Assembly: GCF_927798215.1 (NCBI RefSeq)
Contig: NZ_CAKMMW010000014.1
Span: forward strand, 1-64,000
Source: Paenibacillus_E allorhizoplanae
Lineage (GTDB): Bacteria; Bacillota; Bacilli; Paenibacillales; NBRC-103111
DNA length: 64,000 nucleotides
Reading direction: 5' to 3'
How positions within the stretch are numbered: position 1 is the stretch's first letter; each line of letters starts with the position of its first letter. This document shows, piece by piece, positions 34,169-43,447 of this stretch. A program made the translations under genes and the position numbers. Under the pieces are notes generated by a model. It worked only from the letters and a program-made list of their open reading frames with translations. It was not told where the DNA came from and did no database searches.

Positions 34169-35632
34169 TTATTTTCCAAGTTGTTTCTGAATTTGAAAGA
34201 CAGCTGCTTTCAATTGCGAGTCATTCTTCGGGTCACGAATTTGCGCTAAAATCGCTTTTTCGATTTTGGCCGCTGTATCCGTATCAACTTCGCCGGTCAC
34301 CGGCAAATCATTGGTCCGTTGGAACGCTTTAACCGCGAGAGCCGTTTTGTCGTTGAAATAGCCATCTGTTCGCTCCGGATTGAAACCAATACCAGCCAGC
34401 ATCAGCTGCAAATTCTTCACATCATCGCTGTTGTTGTCTAGTTTCAACACATCTTTCTTCGTAAGCGGTGCTGCTTTGAAATAGGCTGGTTGCTCGATCA
34501 GGATATCCGGTGTAATACCTTTTTTGTGAATCCAGTTGCCATTTGGCGTTAACCATTTGTAGACAGTCATCTTAATGTTGCTGCCATCGCCCATTTCCTT
34601 CTCGAACGTGACTTGAACCGTTCCTTTACCGTAGGACGTTTCACCAACAATCTTACTGCCTACTGCTTCTTGGAATGCGCCTGCAAGGATTTCCGATGCG
34701 CTGGCACTTCCTTTATTAATCAACACGGTTACTGGATAATTCTTACCTTTACCTGTAGAAGGTGTTGGCTCACGTTTGCCGTCCCGATTCTCCACTTGGA
34801 GAATGGAAGCCCCACTCTTCACGAATGGATTCACGATATCGACAACGACATTCAGAAGACCGCCTGGATCATTACGAACATCGATGACGAGTCCCTTCAT
34901 CCCTTTGGCTTCTAAGTTTTTCAACTCTTCAGCAAAACGAACGGCCGTGTTCGAGGAGAACTGACGAATCTCAATTTTGCCAATCTGATCCTGCATCATT
35001 TCACCGTAGACCGTTTCAACGTCAATATTGTCTCGAACCACGATGACTTGAACCGGATCCCCAGTTCCTTGACGGAGTAAATCCAGCTTAGCTTGCGTGC
35101 CCTTCGGTCCGCGGATTTTCATAACCGCTTGATTCAATGTAAGCCCGTCCAATTTGTCGCCATTCACAGAAAGGACAACGTCTTTGGATTGAATGCCTGC
35201 TTTCTCGGCAGGTGAACCTTTAATCGGTGATACAATGACGAATTTACCATCCTCAAGCGATACCTCAGCCCCGATGCCTTGGAAAGAGGACGTAATGCTC
35301 TCATCAAATTGTTTGGCTTCCTTCTGATCCATATAAACGGAAAAAGGATCCTCTAATGATTCCAACATCCCATTGATAGCTCCGTTAACTAATTGATCAT
35401 GATCAGGCTGTTTCAAATATTTGCTTTCAATTAGCTGAAACGTTGTTGCGATCTTGCTTAAATCCTTGCTCGAAAGACCAGACGAAGCAGATACTGAGGT
35501 AGCTGAACCTCCTGTTGATTGCTCCTTCTGCCCCCAAGTAAAGGAGGGATCTACAATCGTTAATGTGACAATACTGCTTGCAAACATAGCTAACAGAACA
35601 AATACAATGACCGTGCGACCTTTGAATTGCAA
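34169..35632 (-). CDS. ctpB: Carboxy-terminal processing protease (S41 family), CtpB-like
   Basis: The 487-residue protein has an N-terminal membrane/signal segment (about 6-27), a PDZ domain with FQGIGAEVSLEDG and SPAEKAGIQSKDVVLSVNG, the S41 core with catalytic serine in KGSASASEIL (about 309) and lysine K336 in SYGKGTVQ, and a C-terminal PG_binding_1 domain (NVKNLQLMLAGIGF-type, about 400-460). CtpB of B. subtilis processes SpoIVFA during sporulation; a similar role is possible. TTG start with AAGGCGGTG upstream. Confidence 0.9.
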   Translation of the reverse strand: MQFKGRTVIVFVLLAMFASSIVTLTIVDPSFTWGQKEQSTGGSATSVSASSGLSSKDLSKIATTFQLIESKYLKQPDHDQLVNGAINGMLESLEDPFSVYMDQKEAKQFDESITSSFQGIGAEVSLEDGKFVIVSPIKGSPAEKAGIQSKDVVLSVNGDKLDGLTLNQAVMKIRGPKGTQAKLDLLRQGTGDPVQVIVVRDNIDVETVYGEMMQDQIGKIEIRQFSSNTAVRFAEELKNLEAKGMKGLVIDVRNDPGGLLNVVVDIVNPFVKSGASILQVENRDGKREPTPSTGKGKNYPVTVLINKGSASASEILAGAFQEAVGSKIVGETSYGKGTVQVTFEKEMGDGSNIKMTVYKWLTPNGNWIHKKGITPDILIEQPAYFKAAPLTKKDVLKLDNNSDDVKNLQLMLAGIGFNPERTDGYFNDKTALAVKAFQRTNDLPVTGEVDTDTAAKIEKAILAQIRDPKNDSQLKAAVFQIQKQLGK

Positions 35633-35723
35633 AACCGATTCACCGCCTTTTTCCTAAAACCGAATTTGAGTTGGCCTGTTTGTAGTATATGACAAGCCAT
35701 ACCCCTTTTATAACCAGTTTGTC

Positions 35724-36917
35724 CTATCGTAGGTATGGTTTAGGATCGGTAGGGACTTCATTTTTCCTAACTTCAAAATGCAAGTGATTACCCGTCGACT
35801 GTCCTGTGGAGCCCACGCCAGCAATTTTCTGGCCGCGCTTCACGACATCGCCTACTTTCACATAAATCCCATCGTTCATAATATGACCATATAACGTCCA
35901 CAGCCCATTCCCGTGATCCACGATGACACAATTCCCGTAACCGTTCATCCAAGAAGCATAAATAACAGATCCATTCTCCGCAGCAAGAATTGGCGTACCT
36001 TTCGCCGTACCTAAGTCAATCCCTTTATGGTTCTCTGCTCGCCCTGTAACGGGATTAATCCGCGCTATGAAATCAGAGGTCATTGGCGCCTGTACAGCCA
36101 AAGGATATCCAAGCTTACCGCCCGAATACGTAAACGGTGATTTCGCATTCTGTGCTGCCCGCTTCTTCGCTTGCAAATCCGCCTCTTGCTTCGCCAGTTG
36201 CGTGATCATTCTGTCGCTTTCTTCTGAAATATCCTCGAGCTCTCTCTCCTGCTTGGAAAGGGAAGCTATCTTCACTTCTTTCGCTTTTTCCTTCGCTTGC
36301 AGATCGTCACGCAAGGCATCTGCTTCCGCATAAAGCCCCTTCACGTTCTCAAGCTGCTTCTCGGTATCTGCCTTCTTCAGCATAACCGTTTCTTTGTCTT
36401 TCATATTCGACTCTAATATTTCTTTATCTTGATTGACGATAGATTTCAAGGCTTCGACCCGATTCAAAAAATCAGAGAAGCTCGTTGCACTCAACACCAC
36501 ATCCATATAGGAAACGAAACCGTTCATATACATTAAGCGAACGCGGGATTTCAACATATTATCACGGCTCTCTACACGAGCCTCAGCTTCATCCAACTGC
36601 TTAGCGCTCTCTTCCAAGGCGTTCGACACTTGATCAATTTGTTCATTGAGCTGTGTCAGCTTCTTGCTCGCCTCATTCACCTGGCTGACAAGGGCATTCA
36701 TATCCTTCGTTGTCTGCTCTTTCTCAGACTGAACTTTCGTGATTTGACTCTGGGCGCTATTGGCCTTCTGCTGCGCTTCCGCCTTCTGCTTCTTAAGCTG
36801 CGTCAACTGCTGGTCGATCTTGTCCGTTGCCGAAGCGGCATAACTAGCTGCATGAGGTATAGTCAGTGATATCGCCATACCTAATGTCAAAACGACAGGT
36901 AGAATCTTCTTCTTCAA
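35724..36917 (-). CDS. Peptidoglycan hydrolase/activator of EnvC type (M23 domain)
   Basis: 397 residues: signal peptide (KKKILPVVLTLGMAISLTIP), a long coiled coil (about 30-260, rich in KQKAEAQQ and LNEQIDQVSN patterns), and a C-terminal LytM/M23 domain with zinc ligands in NHKGIDLG and HLHFEV, so apparently catalytically complete. Paired with ftsEX, such proteins are controlled by the FtsEX complex and cut septal or side-wall peptidoglycan (EnvC/PcsB/CwlO role). TTG at 36917 is preferred because GGGGAGG lies 7-8 nt upstream and it starts directly at the signal peptide. Confidence 0.88.
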   Translation of the reverse strand: MKKKILPVVLTLGMAISLTIPHAASYAASATDKIDQQLTQLKKQKAEAQQKANSAQSQITKVQSEKEQTTKDMNALVSQVNEASKKLTQLNEQIDQVSNALEESAKQLDEAEARVESRDNMLKSRVRLMYMNGFVSYMDVVLSATSFSDFLNRVEALKSIVNQDKEILESNMKDKETVMLKKADTEKQLENVKGLYAEADALRDDLQAKEKAKEVKIASLSKQERELEDISEESDRMITQLAKQEADLQAKKRAAQNAKSPFTYSGGKLGYPLAVQAPMTSDFIARINPVTGRAENHKGIDLGTAKGTPILAAENGSVIYASWMNGYGNCVIVDHGNGLWTLYGHIMNDGIYVKVGDVVKRGQKIAGVGSTGQSTGNHLHFEVRKNEVPTDPKPYLR

Positions 36918-37081
36918 GCACGTAGCCTCCCCATTTTCAAGCGATTGATGCTGCATGTATGGTTTGAATCTCTTACGTTCTGTCTCTAGGAATCTATGAA
37001 TCTTTGAAAATGAGAAAACCGAAAGAAAAGATGAAAAAGGAGGCAGAGGAACGCTCTGCCCAGTTTTCATTCAAGGTTTCC

Positions 37082-37999
37082 TTATACGCGTAGGAACTTA
37101 CGGACGGAAATGAGGGAACCCCATACGCCGATAACAATACCTAAGCCGATCAACAAAACAGTCATCGTTGGTGCAATATCTTCAAATGGTGTTAATTTAA
37201 TCATCAATAAATTCAAATTCAAGGAGCTCAAATTCAGCAATTTCCAATAACCAGCAAGAATAATGGCAGTGGGGACAGCCGAACCAATGAGTCCGAGCAA
37301 CGCACCTTCAATGAAAAACGGCCAACGAATAAAAGAGTTCGTCGCACCAACAAGCTTCATAATTGAAATCTCACGTTTTCTTGCCAAAATCGTAACTTTG
37401 ATCGTATTCGCAATCAGGAATACCGCTGTAAAGGAAAGGAGAACAACGATACCAATGCCAATCCAACGTGCAATCTTCGTCACTTTAAACAACGCTTCCA
37501 CGGTTCCTTTACCGTAGTTCACTTTGTAAATAGGCTTAGGATCCTTACCAACATTAAGCGCTGAGATCTGGTCGGCCACAACCGCCACATTCCGCGGATC
37601 ATCCACTTCGATCGTGAATGCGTCGTTCAGCGGGTTGTTATCCCCCTCGAAGCCATCAAGGAGCGCTTTCCCGCTATCCCCTAACTTTTCGCGTAAGTAG
37701 ACAAGTCCCTCTTCCTTCGAAACGAATTTAATCGTTTTCACTTCAGGGATCGCCTTGATTTGCGTTTCAAGCGCTGTGATTTGATCCTGAGCGGTGTTGA
37801 CCTCCAGGTACACGTTGATCTCAACTTGTTGCTCAATTTGCGTAGCAACATCATTCACATTTAGGGTGATAAGTACGAAAATACCAAGAATAAATAGGGA
37901 AATCGCGATGGAGCTAATCGACGCGAACGTCATCCAACCATTTCGCACGACATTTTTCGTACCTTCTCGCAGATGTCGAGAAGCTGTACTAATCTTCAT
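37082..37999 (-). CDS. ftsX: Cell division ABC transporter permease-like FtsX
   Basis: The 305-residue protein has the FtsX topology: RHLREGTKNVVRNGWMTFASISS at the N-terminus, one helix, a large extracellular loop (about 60-160), then three C-terminal helices (IARWIGIGIVVLLSFTAVFL and others) with ARKREISIMKLVGA. Its loop transmits ATPase action to the external M23 hydrolase, encoded next. ATG at 37999 sits 9 nt after GGGGGG and overlaps ftsE by 11 nt. Confidence 0.93.
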   Translation of the reverse strand: MKISTASRHLREGTKNVVRNGWMTFASISSIAISLFILGIFVLITLNVNDVATQIEQQVEINVYLEVNTAQDQITALETQIKAIPEVKTIKFVSKEEGLVYLREKLGDSGKALLDGFEGDNNPLNDAFTIEVDDPRNVAVVADQISALNVGKDPKPIYKVNYGKGTVEALFKVTKIARWIGIGIVVLLSFTAVFLIANTIKVTILARKREISIMKLVGATNSFIRWPFFIEGALLGLIGSAVPTAIILAGYWKLLNLSSLNLNLLMIKLTPFEDIAPTMTVLLIGLGIVIGVWGSLISVRKFLRV

Positions 38000-38675
38000 A
38001 GCCATATTCCCCCCGGATTTGATCGCGAGCAATAAGGCCATTCTCAATCGCAATCACGCGCTTACGCATCGTATTTACGATTTCTTTGTTATGTGTAGCC
38101 ATGACAATGGTGGTACCGCGGAAATTAATTTCCTCCATCAATTTCATAATGCCCCATGACGTTTCGGGGTCCAAATTTCCTGTCGGTTCATCGGCGATAA
38201 TGACGGAAGGGCTGTTTATTATTGCCCGGGCAATAGCAACACGCTGCTGTTCGCCCCCGGATAACTGGGATGGGAGGGAGTTTGCTTTGTCCTTTAGCTT
38301 AACGAGCTCAAGAACTTCCATGGTGCGTTTCTTGATTTGCTTCTTAGGTGCCTCAATAACTTCCATGGCGAAAGCTATATTTTCAAAAATCGATAATTTC
38401 GGAAGTAAGCGATAATCTTGGAAAATAACGCCGATATTTCGACGTACATAAGGAATTTTACGTTGTTTTAGTTTTTCTAAATTAAAACCATTTACGAAAA
38501 TTTGACCTTTCGTTGGTCTTTCTTCTCTATACATCAACTTCATGAAAGTAGATTTACCTGCGCCTGAAGGTCCAACCACATAGACAAACTCATTGCGGTC
38601 CACTTTTACATTAATACCTCTTAATGCATGCGTCCCGTTGGCGTATGTTTTCCATACGTCCTGCATTTCGATCAC
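37989..38675 (-). CDS. ftsE: Cell division ATP-binding protein FtsE
   Basis: The 228-residue ABC ATPase shows Walker A GPSGAGKST (about 36-44), signature LSGGEQQRVAIARA, Walker B VIIADEPTGNLDPE and H loop MATHNKEI. RNIGVIFQDYRLLP is the FtsE-typical Q loop. It works with FtsX to regulate peptidoglycan hydrolysis. The start is GTG, with AGGATGTGA upstream. The VanW gene is transcribed divergently. Confidence 0.95.
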   Translation of the reverse strand: MIEMQDVWKTYANGTHALRGINVKVDRNEFVYVVGPSGAGKSTFMKLMYREERPTKGQIFVNGFNLEKLKQRKIPYVRRNIGVIFQDYRLLPKLSIFENIAFAMEVIEAPKKQIKKRTMEVLELVKLKDKANSLPSQLSGGEQQRVAIARAIINSPSVIIADEPTGNLDPETSWGIMKLMEEINFRGTTIVMATHNKEIVNTMRKRVIAIENGLIARDQIRGEYGYED

Positions 38676-38892
38676 AATATCACATCCTAATTATATAGAT
38701 AGCCTATATCCATTCGACACAAAAGGTGAAAATCCTTCTAAAACCACTTTGAAATTCATGGGGAATACCGTCATTATACCATTTATTGTACATATTTTAG
38801 CCGAATCAGGATTATGTACTAAATTGGCATCGAGATTGATACATATAAAGAGACAGGCCGTATCACATTCGTATGTAAAGGAGTGGCTCTTC

Positions 38893-40326
38893 ATGACACG
38901 CTCATTCAGAAACCCCATCCTCTATTTCTCGGTCGCTCTTGGTTTGTTCGTTACGTGCGGCACCGCACTCTACATATATGGATCTCAATCTACCTTCCCT
39001 GGGAATGTCACGATTGCTGGGTGGCGTGTTGGTGGCATGTCCTATGCCGAATTTCAGTCTGAATCCGAGCAGCGCCTGAAGCGACTAGCCGCTTTCCCGG
39101 TCTTTTTGCACGCATCCTATCCAGAAGTTCCAGCCAAAGAATTGTCACTTGGACAACTAGGCATTCGTTATGACAGGAGCCTTCTCACTCAATCCCTCCA
39201 ACAATTAACTAGCGGATCTCCTTTCGAACGCGCCAAAGCCCGCTGGACCTTGCGTAATGCGAATATCCCTTTAAATGTCTCGCTGGATCCCATTCAACTT
39301 TCGGCCACCGTAAAGGACAGTTGGAAAGAGCTATATTCGAAACAGCCTGTTGCCGCCAAACGCATCCTCAAATCGCAAGATCAGGTTGATTACGAACCAG
39401 AGCGAAATGTGCTGCGCATCGATACTGCGCACTTACAGGAACAGTTACAAATCATCGCCCCTAGCTTGGGTACGCTAACGCACACCGCACCACTCGGGCT
39501 CTCGTTACCCATTTATGAGCAGAGCCCCTCTATCACAATGGCATCCTTGAAGCAGCAAGGTATCGATGGCAAAATTTCCGAATTCACGACCTCGTTCCCC
39601 CAATCAGGCGAAGGACGGGTTCACAATATACGAGCAACCGCTGCATCTATTCAAGATTACTTGATGGCACCGGGCGAAACCTTTGATTACAGTAAAATTA
39701 TTGCACAGACGGAAGCCAAATTCGGTTATAAGGAAGCCCCTGTTATTCTCAATGGGAGTCTCGTCCCAGGAATCGGCGGCGGCATATGCCAAGTATCCAC
39801 AACGCTCTATAATGCCGTTTTACGCAGCGGTCTTGAAATCGTAGAACGACGTAATCACTCTCTCCCGGTCAGTTACGTCCCTCTTGGGCAAGATGCCACA
39901 TTCGCAAGCGGCTATATTAATTTCAAATTTCGTAACAATACCAATAGCTACATCTGGATTCGTACCATAACGACGGATTCTGCGGTGACCGTGAAACTTT
40001 TTGGACATCAAACACCAACAATCACCTATGACATTGCGTCCAAGATCGTAGAAACGATTCAGCCTCCAGTCAAATATGTGAACAATCCAAGCTTGAGCCC
40101 AGGGTTGGAACGTCCGATCAGCACCGGAAAAGTCGGTTACAAGGTTGAGACCTATCGAACCAAACGAGAAAACGGCACAATCGTGAGCAAAGAGTTAATC
40201 TCGAAAGATCAGTATTCACCTGTGCCTACAGTTATCGCGGCCAACCGTAAAGGTCTTCAAACGGAAGAGCCCGCTCCAAAGCAACCTATGGTAGAAGATG
40301 GCGTAAGTACGCTCGCTGTACAATGA
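38893..40326 (+). CDS. VanW family protein (YoaR-like)
   Basis: The 477-residue protein has an N-terminal membrane helix (about 8-29), a PG_binding_4/YoaR-like region, and the VanW domain (about 255-385) marked by GETFDYSKII, VPGIGGGICQVSTTLYNAVLRSGLEIVERRNHS and YVPLGQDATF. The C-terminal part resembles a G5-like domain. VanW was named from vancomycin clusters, but most homologues are surface proteins of unknown function, and nothing here is a resistance cluster. AAAGGAG stands 9 nt before the ATG; the frame is open further upstream but without an SD. Confidence 0.85.
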   Translation: MTRSFRNPILYFSVALGLFVTCGTALYIYGSQSTFPGNVTIAGWRVGGMSYAEFQSESEQRLKRLAAFPVFLHASYPEVPAKELSLGQLGIRYDRSLLTQSLQQLTSGSPFERAKARWTLRNANIPLNVSLDPIQLSATVKDSWKELYSKQPVAAKRILKSQDQVDYEPERNVLRIDTAHLQEQLQIIAPSLGTLTHTAPLGLSLPIYEQSPSITMASLKQQGIDGKISEFTTSFPQSGEGRVHNIRATAASIQDYLMAPGETFDYSKIIAQTEAKFGYKEAPVILNGSLVPGIGGGICQVSTTLYNAVLRSGLEIVERRNHSLPVSYVPLGQDATFASGYINFKFRNNTNSYIWIRTITTDSAVTVKLFGHQTPTITYDIASKIVETIQPPVKYVNNPSLSPGLERPISTGKVGYKVETYRTKRENGTIVSKELISKDQYSPVPTVIAANRKGLQTEEPAPKQPMVEDGVSTLAVQ

Positions 40327-40355
40327 TAACCAATAAATGTGATGAAATCATGAAG

Positions 40356-40397
40356 GTCATGTGACTGTAGTTACTACGTCATTATGACTTTTTTCTT
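40356..40397 (+). terminator. Rho-independent terminator of the VanW gene
   Basis: GTCAT.TGA..GTAGT pairs with ACTAC.TCA..ATGAC (40356-40388), followed by CTTTTTTC. Confidence 0.75.
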
Positions 40398-40439
40398 TTA
40401 TGATAAGACTATGGAAAGAGTAGTGAAGGAGGCATAACG

Positions 40440-41225
40440 ATGAGCAAAGTAGATTATTTCAAAGAATTAAACTATCGCTTGCGCGGACTTCCCGAGAAGG
40501 AGCGCCAAAATATATTAAAAGTATATGAGGAATTATTTCAAAAAGCCGTTGAAAACGGCAAGCATGAAGATGAGGTGTCACAGTCTCTCGGCTATCCGCG
40601 GGTACCAAACTGGGATGCACAGAAAGAGACACCACCAGTTAAAGAGGAAGCTACCAAGCGATCCATAGATGAGTTTGATGTTGAAGCGATACAAGCTGAG
40701 GAACTGCCTTATTCGAATGATGAGCTTGAAGAGGCAGCTATCCCGTATGTAAAGCAGCCCGATCCGGCCATCAGACCGAAGATTCCCGTACAAGCCCCAG
40801 AGACCTGGGTGCCGCCTGCCTATACCCAGCCACCTCAGCCGAATTACCAACCTATGTATAATACACCTTATCCGCCTCCCTATCCGACAACAAAGCCTGA
40901 AAGCGGGATTAAGGCGATCATTATTTCGATTATGCTCGGTTTCTTTAATCTCGTATTCGTTGTAGGTCCATGGGTTGGGGTTTGCTCTGCGTTGATTGGG
41001 TTGTTCGCCTCCGGATTCGCTCTTCTGATCGCCCCTGTTATTGGCGTGCTTACCAGCTTAGCGGGAACATCCGGGAGTGACTTCCAATTCATCTCCTTTA
41101 CGCTGCTTGCCTGCTTTGGCTTAGGTATCATCATCACGACGCTAAGCAGTTGGCTGCTCAAACAGTTTTTCAAGCTTAGCTGGAAGTACATCCAATTCAA
41201 CGCCAAATTGATTAAGGGGGTTTAA
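40440..41225 (+). CDS. DUF1700 (HAAS-type) membrane protein
   Basis: 261 residues: an N-terminal HAAS/DUF1700 helical domain (KVDYFKELNYRLRGLPEKER...VYEELFQKAVENG, about 3-55), a Pro/Glu-rich linker (about 60-150) and three to four membrane helices. Such proteins commonly pair with a DUF4097 protein, as here, in putative envelope-stress or anti-sigma-like modules. GAAGGAGG precedes the ATG. The DUF4097 gene starts 3 nt after its stop. Confidence 0.85.
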   Translation: MSKVDYFKELNYRLRGLPEKERQNILKVYEELFQKAVENGKHEDEVSQSLGYPRVPNWDAQKETPPVKEEATKRSIDEFDVEAIQAEELPYSNDELEEAAIPYVKQPDPAIRPKIPVQAPETWVPPAYTQPPQPNYQPMYNTPYPPPYPTTKPESGIKAIIISIMLGFFNLVFVVGPWVGVCSALIGLFASGFALLIAPVIGVLTSLAGTSGSDFQFISFTLLACFGLGIIITTLSSWLLKQFFKLSWKYIQFNAKLIKGV

Positions 41226-41228
41226 GCC

Positions 41229-42119
41229 ATGCAACTTAAAGTGAAATTCTTCTTAGTGACCGGCTTTATCTGCCTGGCAATAGGCCTGATTGGAGCAGCT
41301 GTATCTTTCCAGTCACTGGACTTTGATACAGGCGTCGCTAACCTAGATATCGAGAAGAAAATAGCAGCAGCCAATATCGATACATTAATTATTGAAAATG
41401 ATATCTCAGGCATGACGTTCGTTCCTAGCAATTCAGATGAAATCAGCGTTCGTTTAGTCGGCGCCGCCCGATCCGAGAATGCCCAGAACTGCACAATCGA
41501 GGCCGTAACAGAAGGTTCAAATACGTGGCGAGTTGACGTCTGTACGAATAGAAAAAATCACATTGATTTCGGATTTGATCTCACCGAATTCAAAAGCTTG
41601 TTCAGCGGCCAACGCCTTCGTTTACAGACAGAAGTTCGTTTGCCCGACAAGCTTTACAAGGCGATTACCGCCAGCACAGATACAGGCAGCATTAACTTCA
41701 AGGAAGTGAAAGCTGAGAAGCTAACTGCTAGTACAGATACCGGAACTATTACGGTTGACCGCTATGAAGGAAAAGCATTGAATCTACAAACAGACACAGG
41801 CAGTATCCATCTCAATGACGGGCAAGGTAATGTGAAGCTCAAAACCGATACAGGTTCCATCACAGCGAAACTTCGCGAGCTTGGTGATACAGTTACCGCT
41901 GAATCAGACACAGGATCAGTCCGCATACAACTAGATTCCGCACCCACAGATGCAACCTTTGATCTAAGTACAGATACGGGCACTGCTACGTTGGATGTGC
42001 CAGGTGTGAACGTTCAACAGCGTTCCGGCCATAATCAAGCCAAGGGCTCGATCGGCAATGGCAGCAAAAAAGTTACGGTACGAACGGATACAGGTTATGT
42101 AGAGGTTAAGGGTAGATAA
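41229..42119 (+). CDS. DUF4097 beta-solenoid protein
   Basis: The 296-residue protein has an N-terminal membrane/signal segment (about 6-27) and a right-handed beta-solenoid: STDTGS, STDTGT, QTDTGS, KTDTGS, ESDTGS, STDTGT and RTDTGY recur about every 19-22 residues. This T/SDTG-turn pattern is the DUF4097 hallmark. It is most likely outside the membrane. AGGGGG lies just upstream of the ATG; it is co-transcribed with the DUF1700 gene. Function unknown. Confidence 0.88.
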   Translation: MQLKVKFFLVTGFICLAIGLIGAAVSFQSLDFDTGVANLDIEKKIAAANIDTLIIENDISGMTFVPSNSDEISVRLVGAARSENAQNCTIEAVTEGSNTWRVDVCTNRKNHIDFGFDLTEFKSLFSGQRLRLQTEVRLPDKLYKAITASTDTGSINFKEVKAEKLTASTDTGTITVDRYEGKALNLQTDTGSIHLNDGQGNVKLKTDTGSITAKLRELGDTVTAESDTGSVRIQLDSAPTDATFDLSTDTGTATLDVPGVNVQQRSGHNQAKGSIGNGSKKVTVRTDTGYVEVKGR

Positions 42120-42151
42120 TCTCCCCTCTTTCAGATACGCATGTTTTTTCC

Positions 42152-42199
42152 AGAGGCTTCCTCTTAGGTCGATTTAGACCTTTTGGGGCAGCCTCTTTG
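42152..42199 (+). terminator. Rho-independent terminator of the DUF1700-DUF4097 operon
   Basis: AGAGGCT..GGTC pairs with GACC..AGCCTCT (42152-42196), with internal loops, then TTTG. The T run is short. Confidence 0.6.
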
Positions 42200-42281
42200 C
42201 GTTAACAAAGCAATTACTTACATGTATATTATTTTGTCGAAGAAGAAGGAATTAAGTCACACGCCCACGAATATACAAAAA

Positions 42282-42328
42282 TATACAGTTTTCCTCTATA
42301 TTTATCCAAAAGTTAAAAAAACTGTATA
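42282..42328. repeat. Inverted repeat upstream of the DUF975 gene
   Basis: Perfect 11-bp arms TATACAGTTTT (42282-42292) and AAAACTGTATA (42318-42328) with a 25-nt spacer. It ends 24 bp before the ATG, so it could be an operator or a leader hairpin. Confidence 0.55.
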
Positions 42329-42351
42329 TACAAAGAGAGAAGAGGGTCAAC

Positions 42352-42984
42352 ATGAAAAATAGTAGAGAAATTCGAGAAGAAGCAAGAAAAGCATTAAAGG
42401 GGAATTGGCTTGCAGCAGTTGGACTGTATCTGATTACAATCCTGATCACGATACCCTTATCAATTGCTAGCAATCAAGTTGAAACAAACGAGCATTATGT
42501 ATTATCTATTTTAATCACGTTGGGATCCCTCCTTCTTTCCGTTGTCATATCTACAACTGTATCAACTTACTTCCTCCACTTAGCTAGACAACAGAAGATT
42601 GGGTACTCTGACTCATTTGCATACGGAATTAAAAAGTTCTGGCCATTTTTCAAGTTAACTTTTTTAATGGGTCTCAAAATATTGGCTTGGACGCTTCTAT
42701 TTATCATTCCGGGTATCATTGCTTCCTTACGATATTCACAAGCGATATACATTAAGTTAGACGATCCAGATGTATCTTCGTCGAAAGCCATTCGACTTAG
42801 TTCGGAGATGATGAAAGGGTACAAGTGGAAATACTTTTGTTTAGCACTTAGTTTTATAGGCTGGGTACTATTAGTTCCATTCACTTTATTTATCGGAGGA
42901 TTATGGGTTGGCGCATATTATAATACCGCAAGATCGGTATTCTACGATATCCTGAACGCGGACAGATTAGTTAAACTTACCTAA
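42352..42984 (+). CDS. DUF975 integral membrane protein
   Basis: The 210-residue protein begins REIREEARKALKGNWLAAV, the standard DUF975 start, and has about five membrane helices with LARQQKIGYSDSFAYGIKKFW and IIPGIIASLRYSQAIYI, also family hallmarks. AGAGGGTCAAC precedes the ATG. Function unknown. AT-rich codon use contrasts slightly with the neighbouring genes. Confidence 0.85.
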   Translation: MKNSREIREEARKALKGNWLAAVGLYLITILITIPLSIASNQVETNEHYVLSILITLGSLLLSVVISTTVSTYFLHLARQQKIGYSDSFAYGIKKFWPFFKLTFLMGLKILAWTLLFIIPGIIASLRYSQAIYIKLDDPDVSSSKAIRLSSEMMKGYKWKYFCLALSFIGWVLLVPFTLFIGGLWVGAYYNTARSVFYDILNADRLVKLT

Positions 42985-43010
42985 TAAGTCATACAATAAA
43001 CTTAAACAGT

Positions 43011-43056
43011 AAAGCTCCTCCTAAGCATCCGATGGATGATGGGAAGAGCTTTTTTT
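43011..43056. terminator. Bidirectional terminator
   Basis: AAAGCTC..CATCC pairs with GGATG..GAGCTTT, with T7 on the plus strand. It separates the DUF975 gene (+) from the response regulator (-). Its 3' half is nearly identical to the terminator at 48799. Confidence 0.8.
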
Positions 43057-43084
43057 AAGATAAATGGACTTCTCAGTCGGCACC

Positions 43085-43447
43085 CTATTTCAAAAAGGTC
43101 TGAATCTTCTCCAACAGCCGATTCCAATCAACCGGCTTCGTATCGAAATCATCGCAGCCGGCCTCAAAGGCCATCTCCCGATCCGATGCCATGGCATGAG
43201 CGGTTAACGCGATAATGGGAATTCCCTGCGTCTCCGGCGACGCTTTGAGCAGTCGAGTCGCTTGCCAGCCATCCATGACAGGAAGACTCATATCCATTAG
43301 AATAAGGGCTGGTGCCTCGGTCCGCGCTGCTTCTACACCTTGCTGTCCGTCTGTCGCCATAATGACTTCATAGCCTTTGCGAATTAAACGGCGGGACAGC
43401 ATATCGCGGTTCATTTCGTTATCTTCCACTAATAAAATTTTATACAT
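43085..43447 (-). CDS. Single-domain response regulator
   Basis: A 120-residue CheY-like receiver with VEDN acidic pair, phosphoacceptor D52 in LILMDMSLP, conserved T in ALTAHA and K in FDTKP. It has no output domain, so it acts as a phosphorelay intermediate or binds a partner. ATG at 43447 overlaps the kinase stop by 8 nt; AGAGGAA lies upstream. It is the last gene of the H-NOX operon. Confidence 0.9.
   Translation of the reverse strand: MYKILLVEDNEMNRDMLSRRLIRKGYEVIMATDGQQGVEAARTEAPALILMDMSLPVMDGWQATRLLKASPETQGIPIIALTAHAMASDREMAFEAGCDDFDTKPVDWNRLLEKIQTFLK

Noticed and set aside
38893..40326. VanW as part of a vancomycin resistance cluster
   Set aside because: No vanHAX, vanY or vanRS genes are near; neighbours are ftsE and DUF1700/DUF4097 genes.
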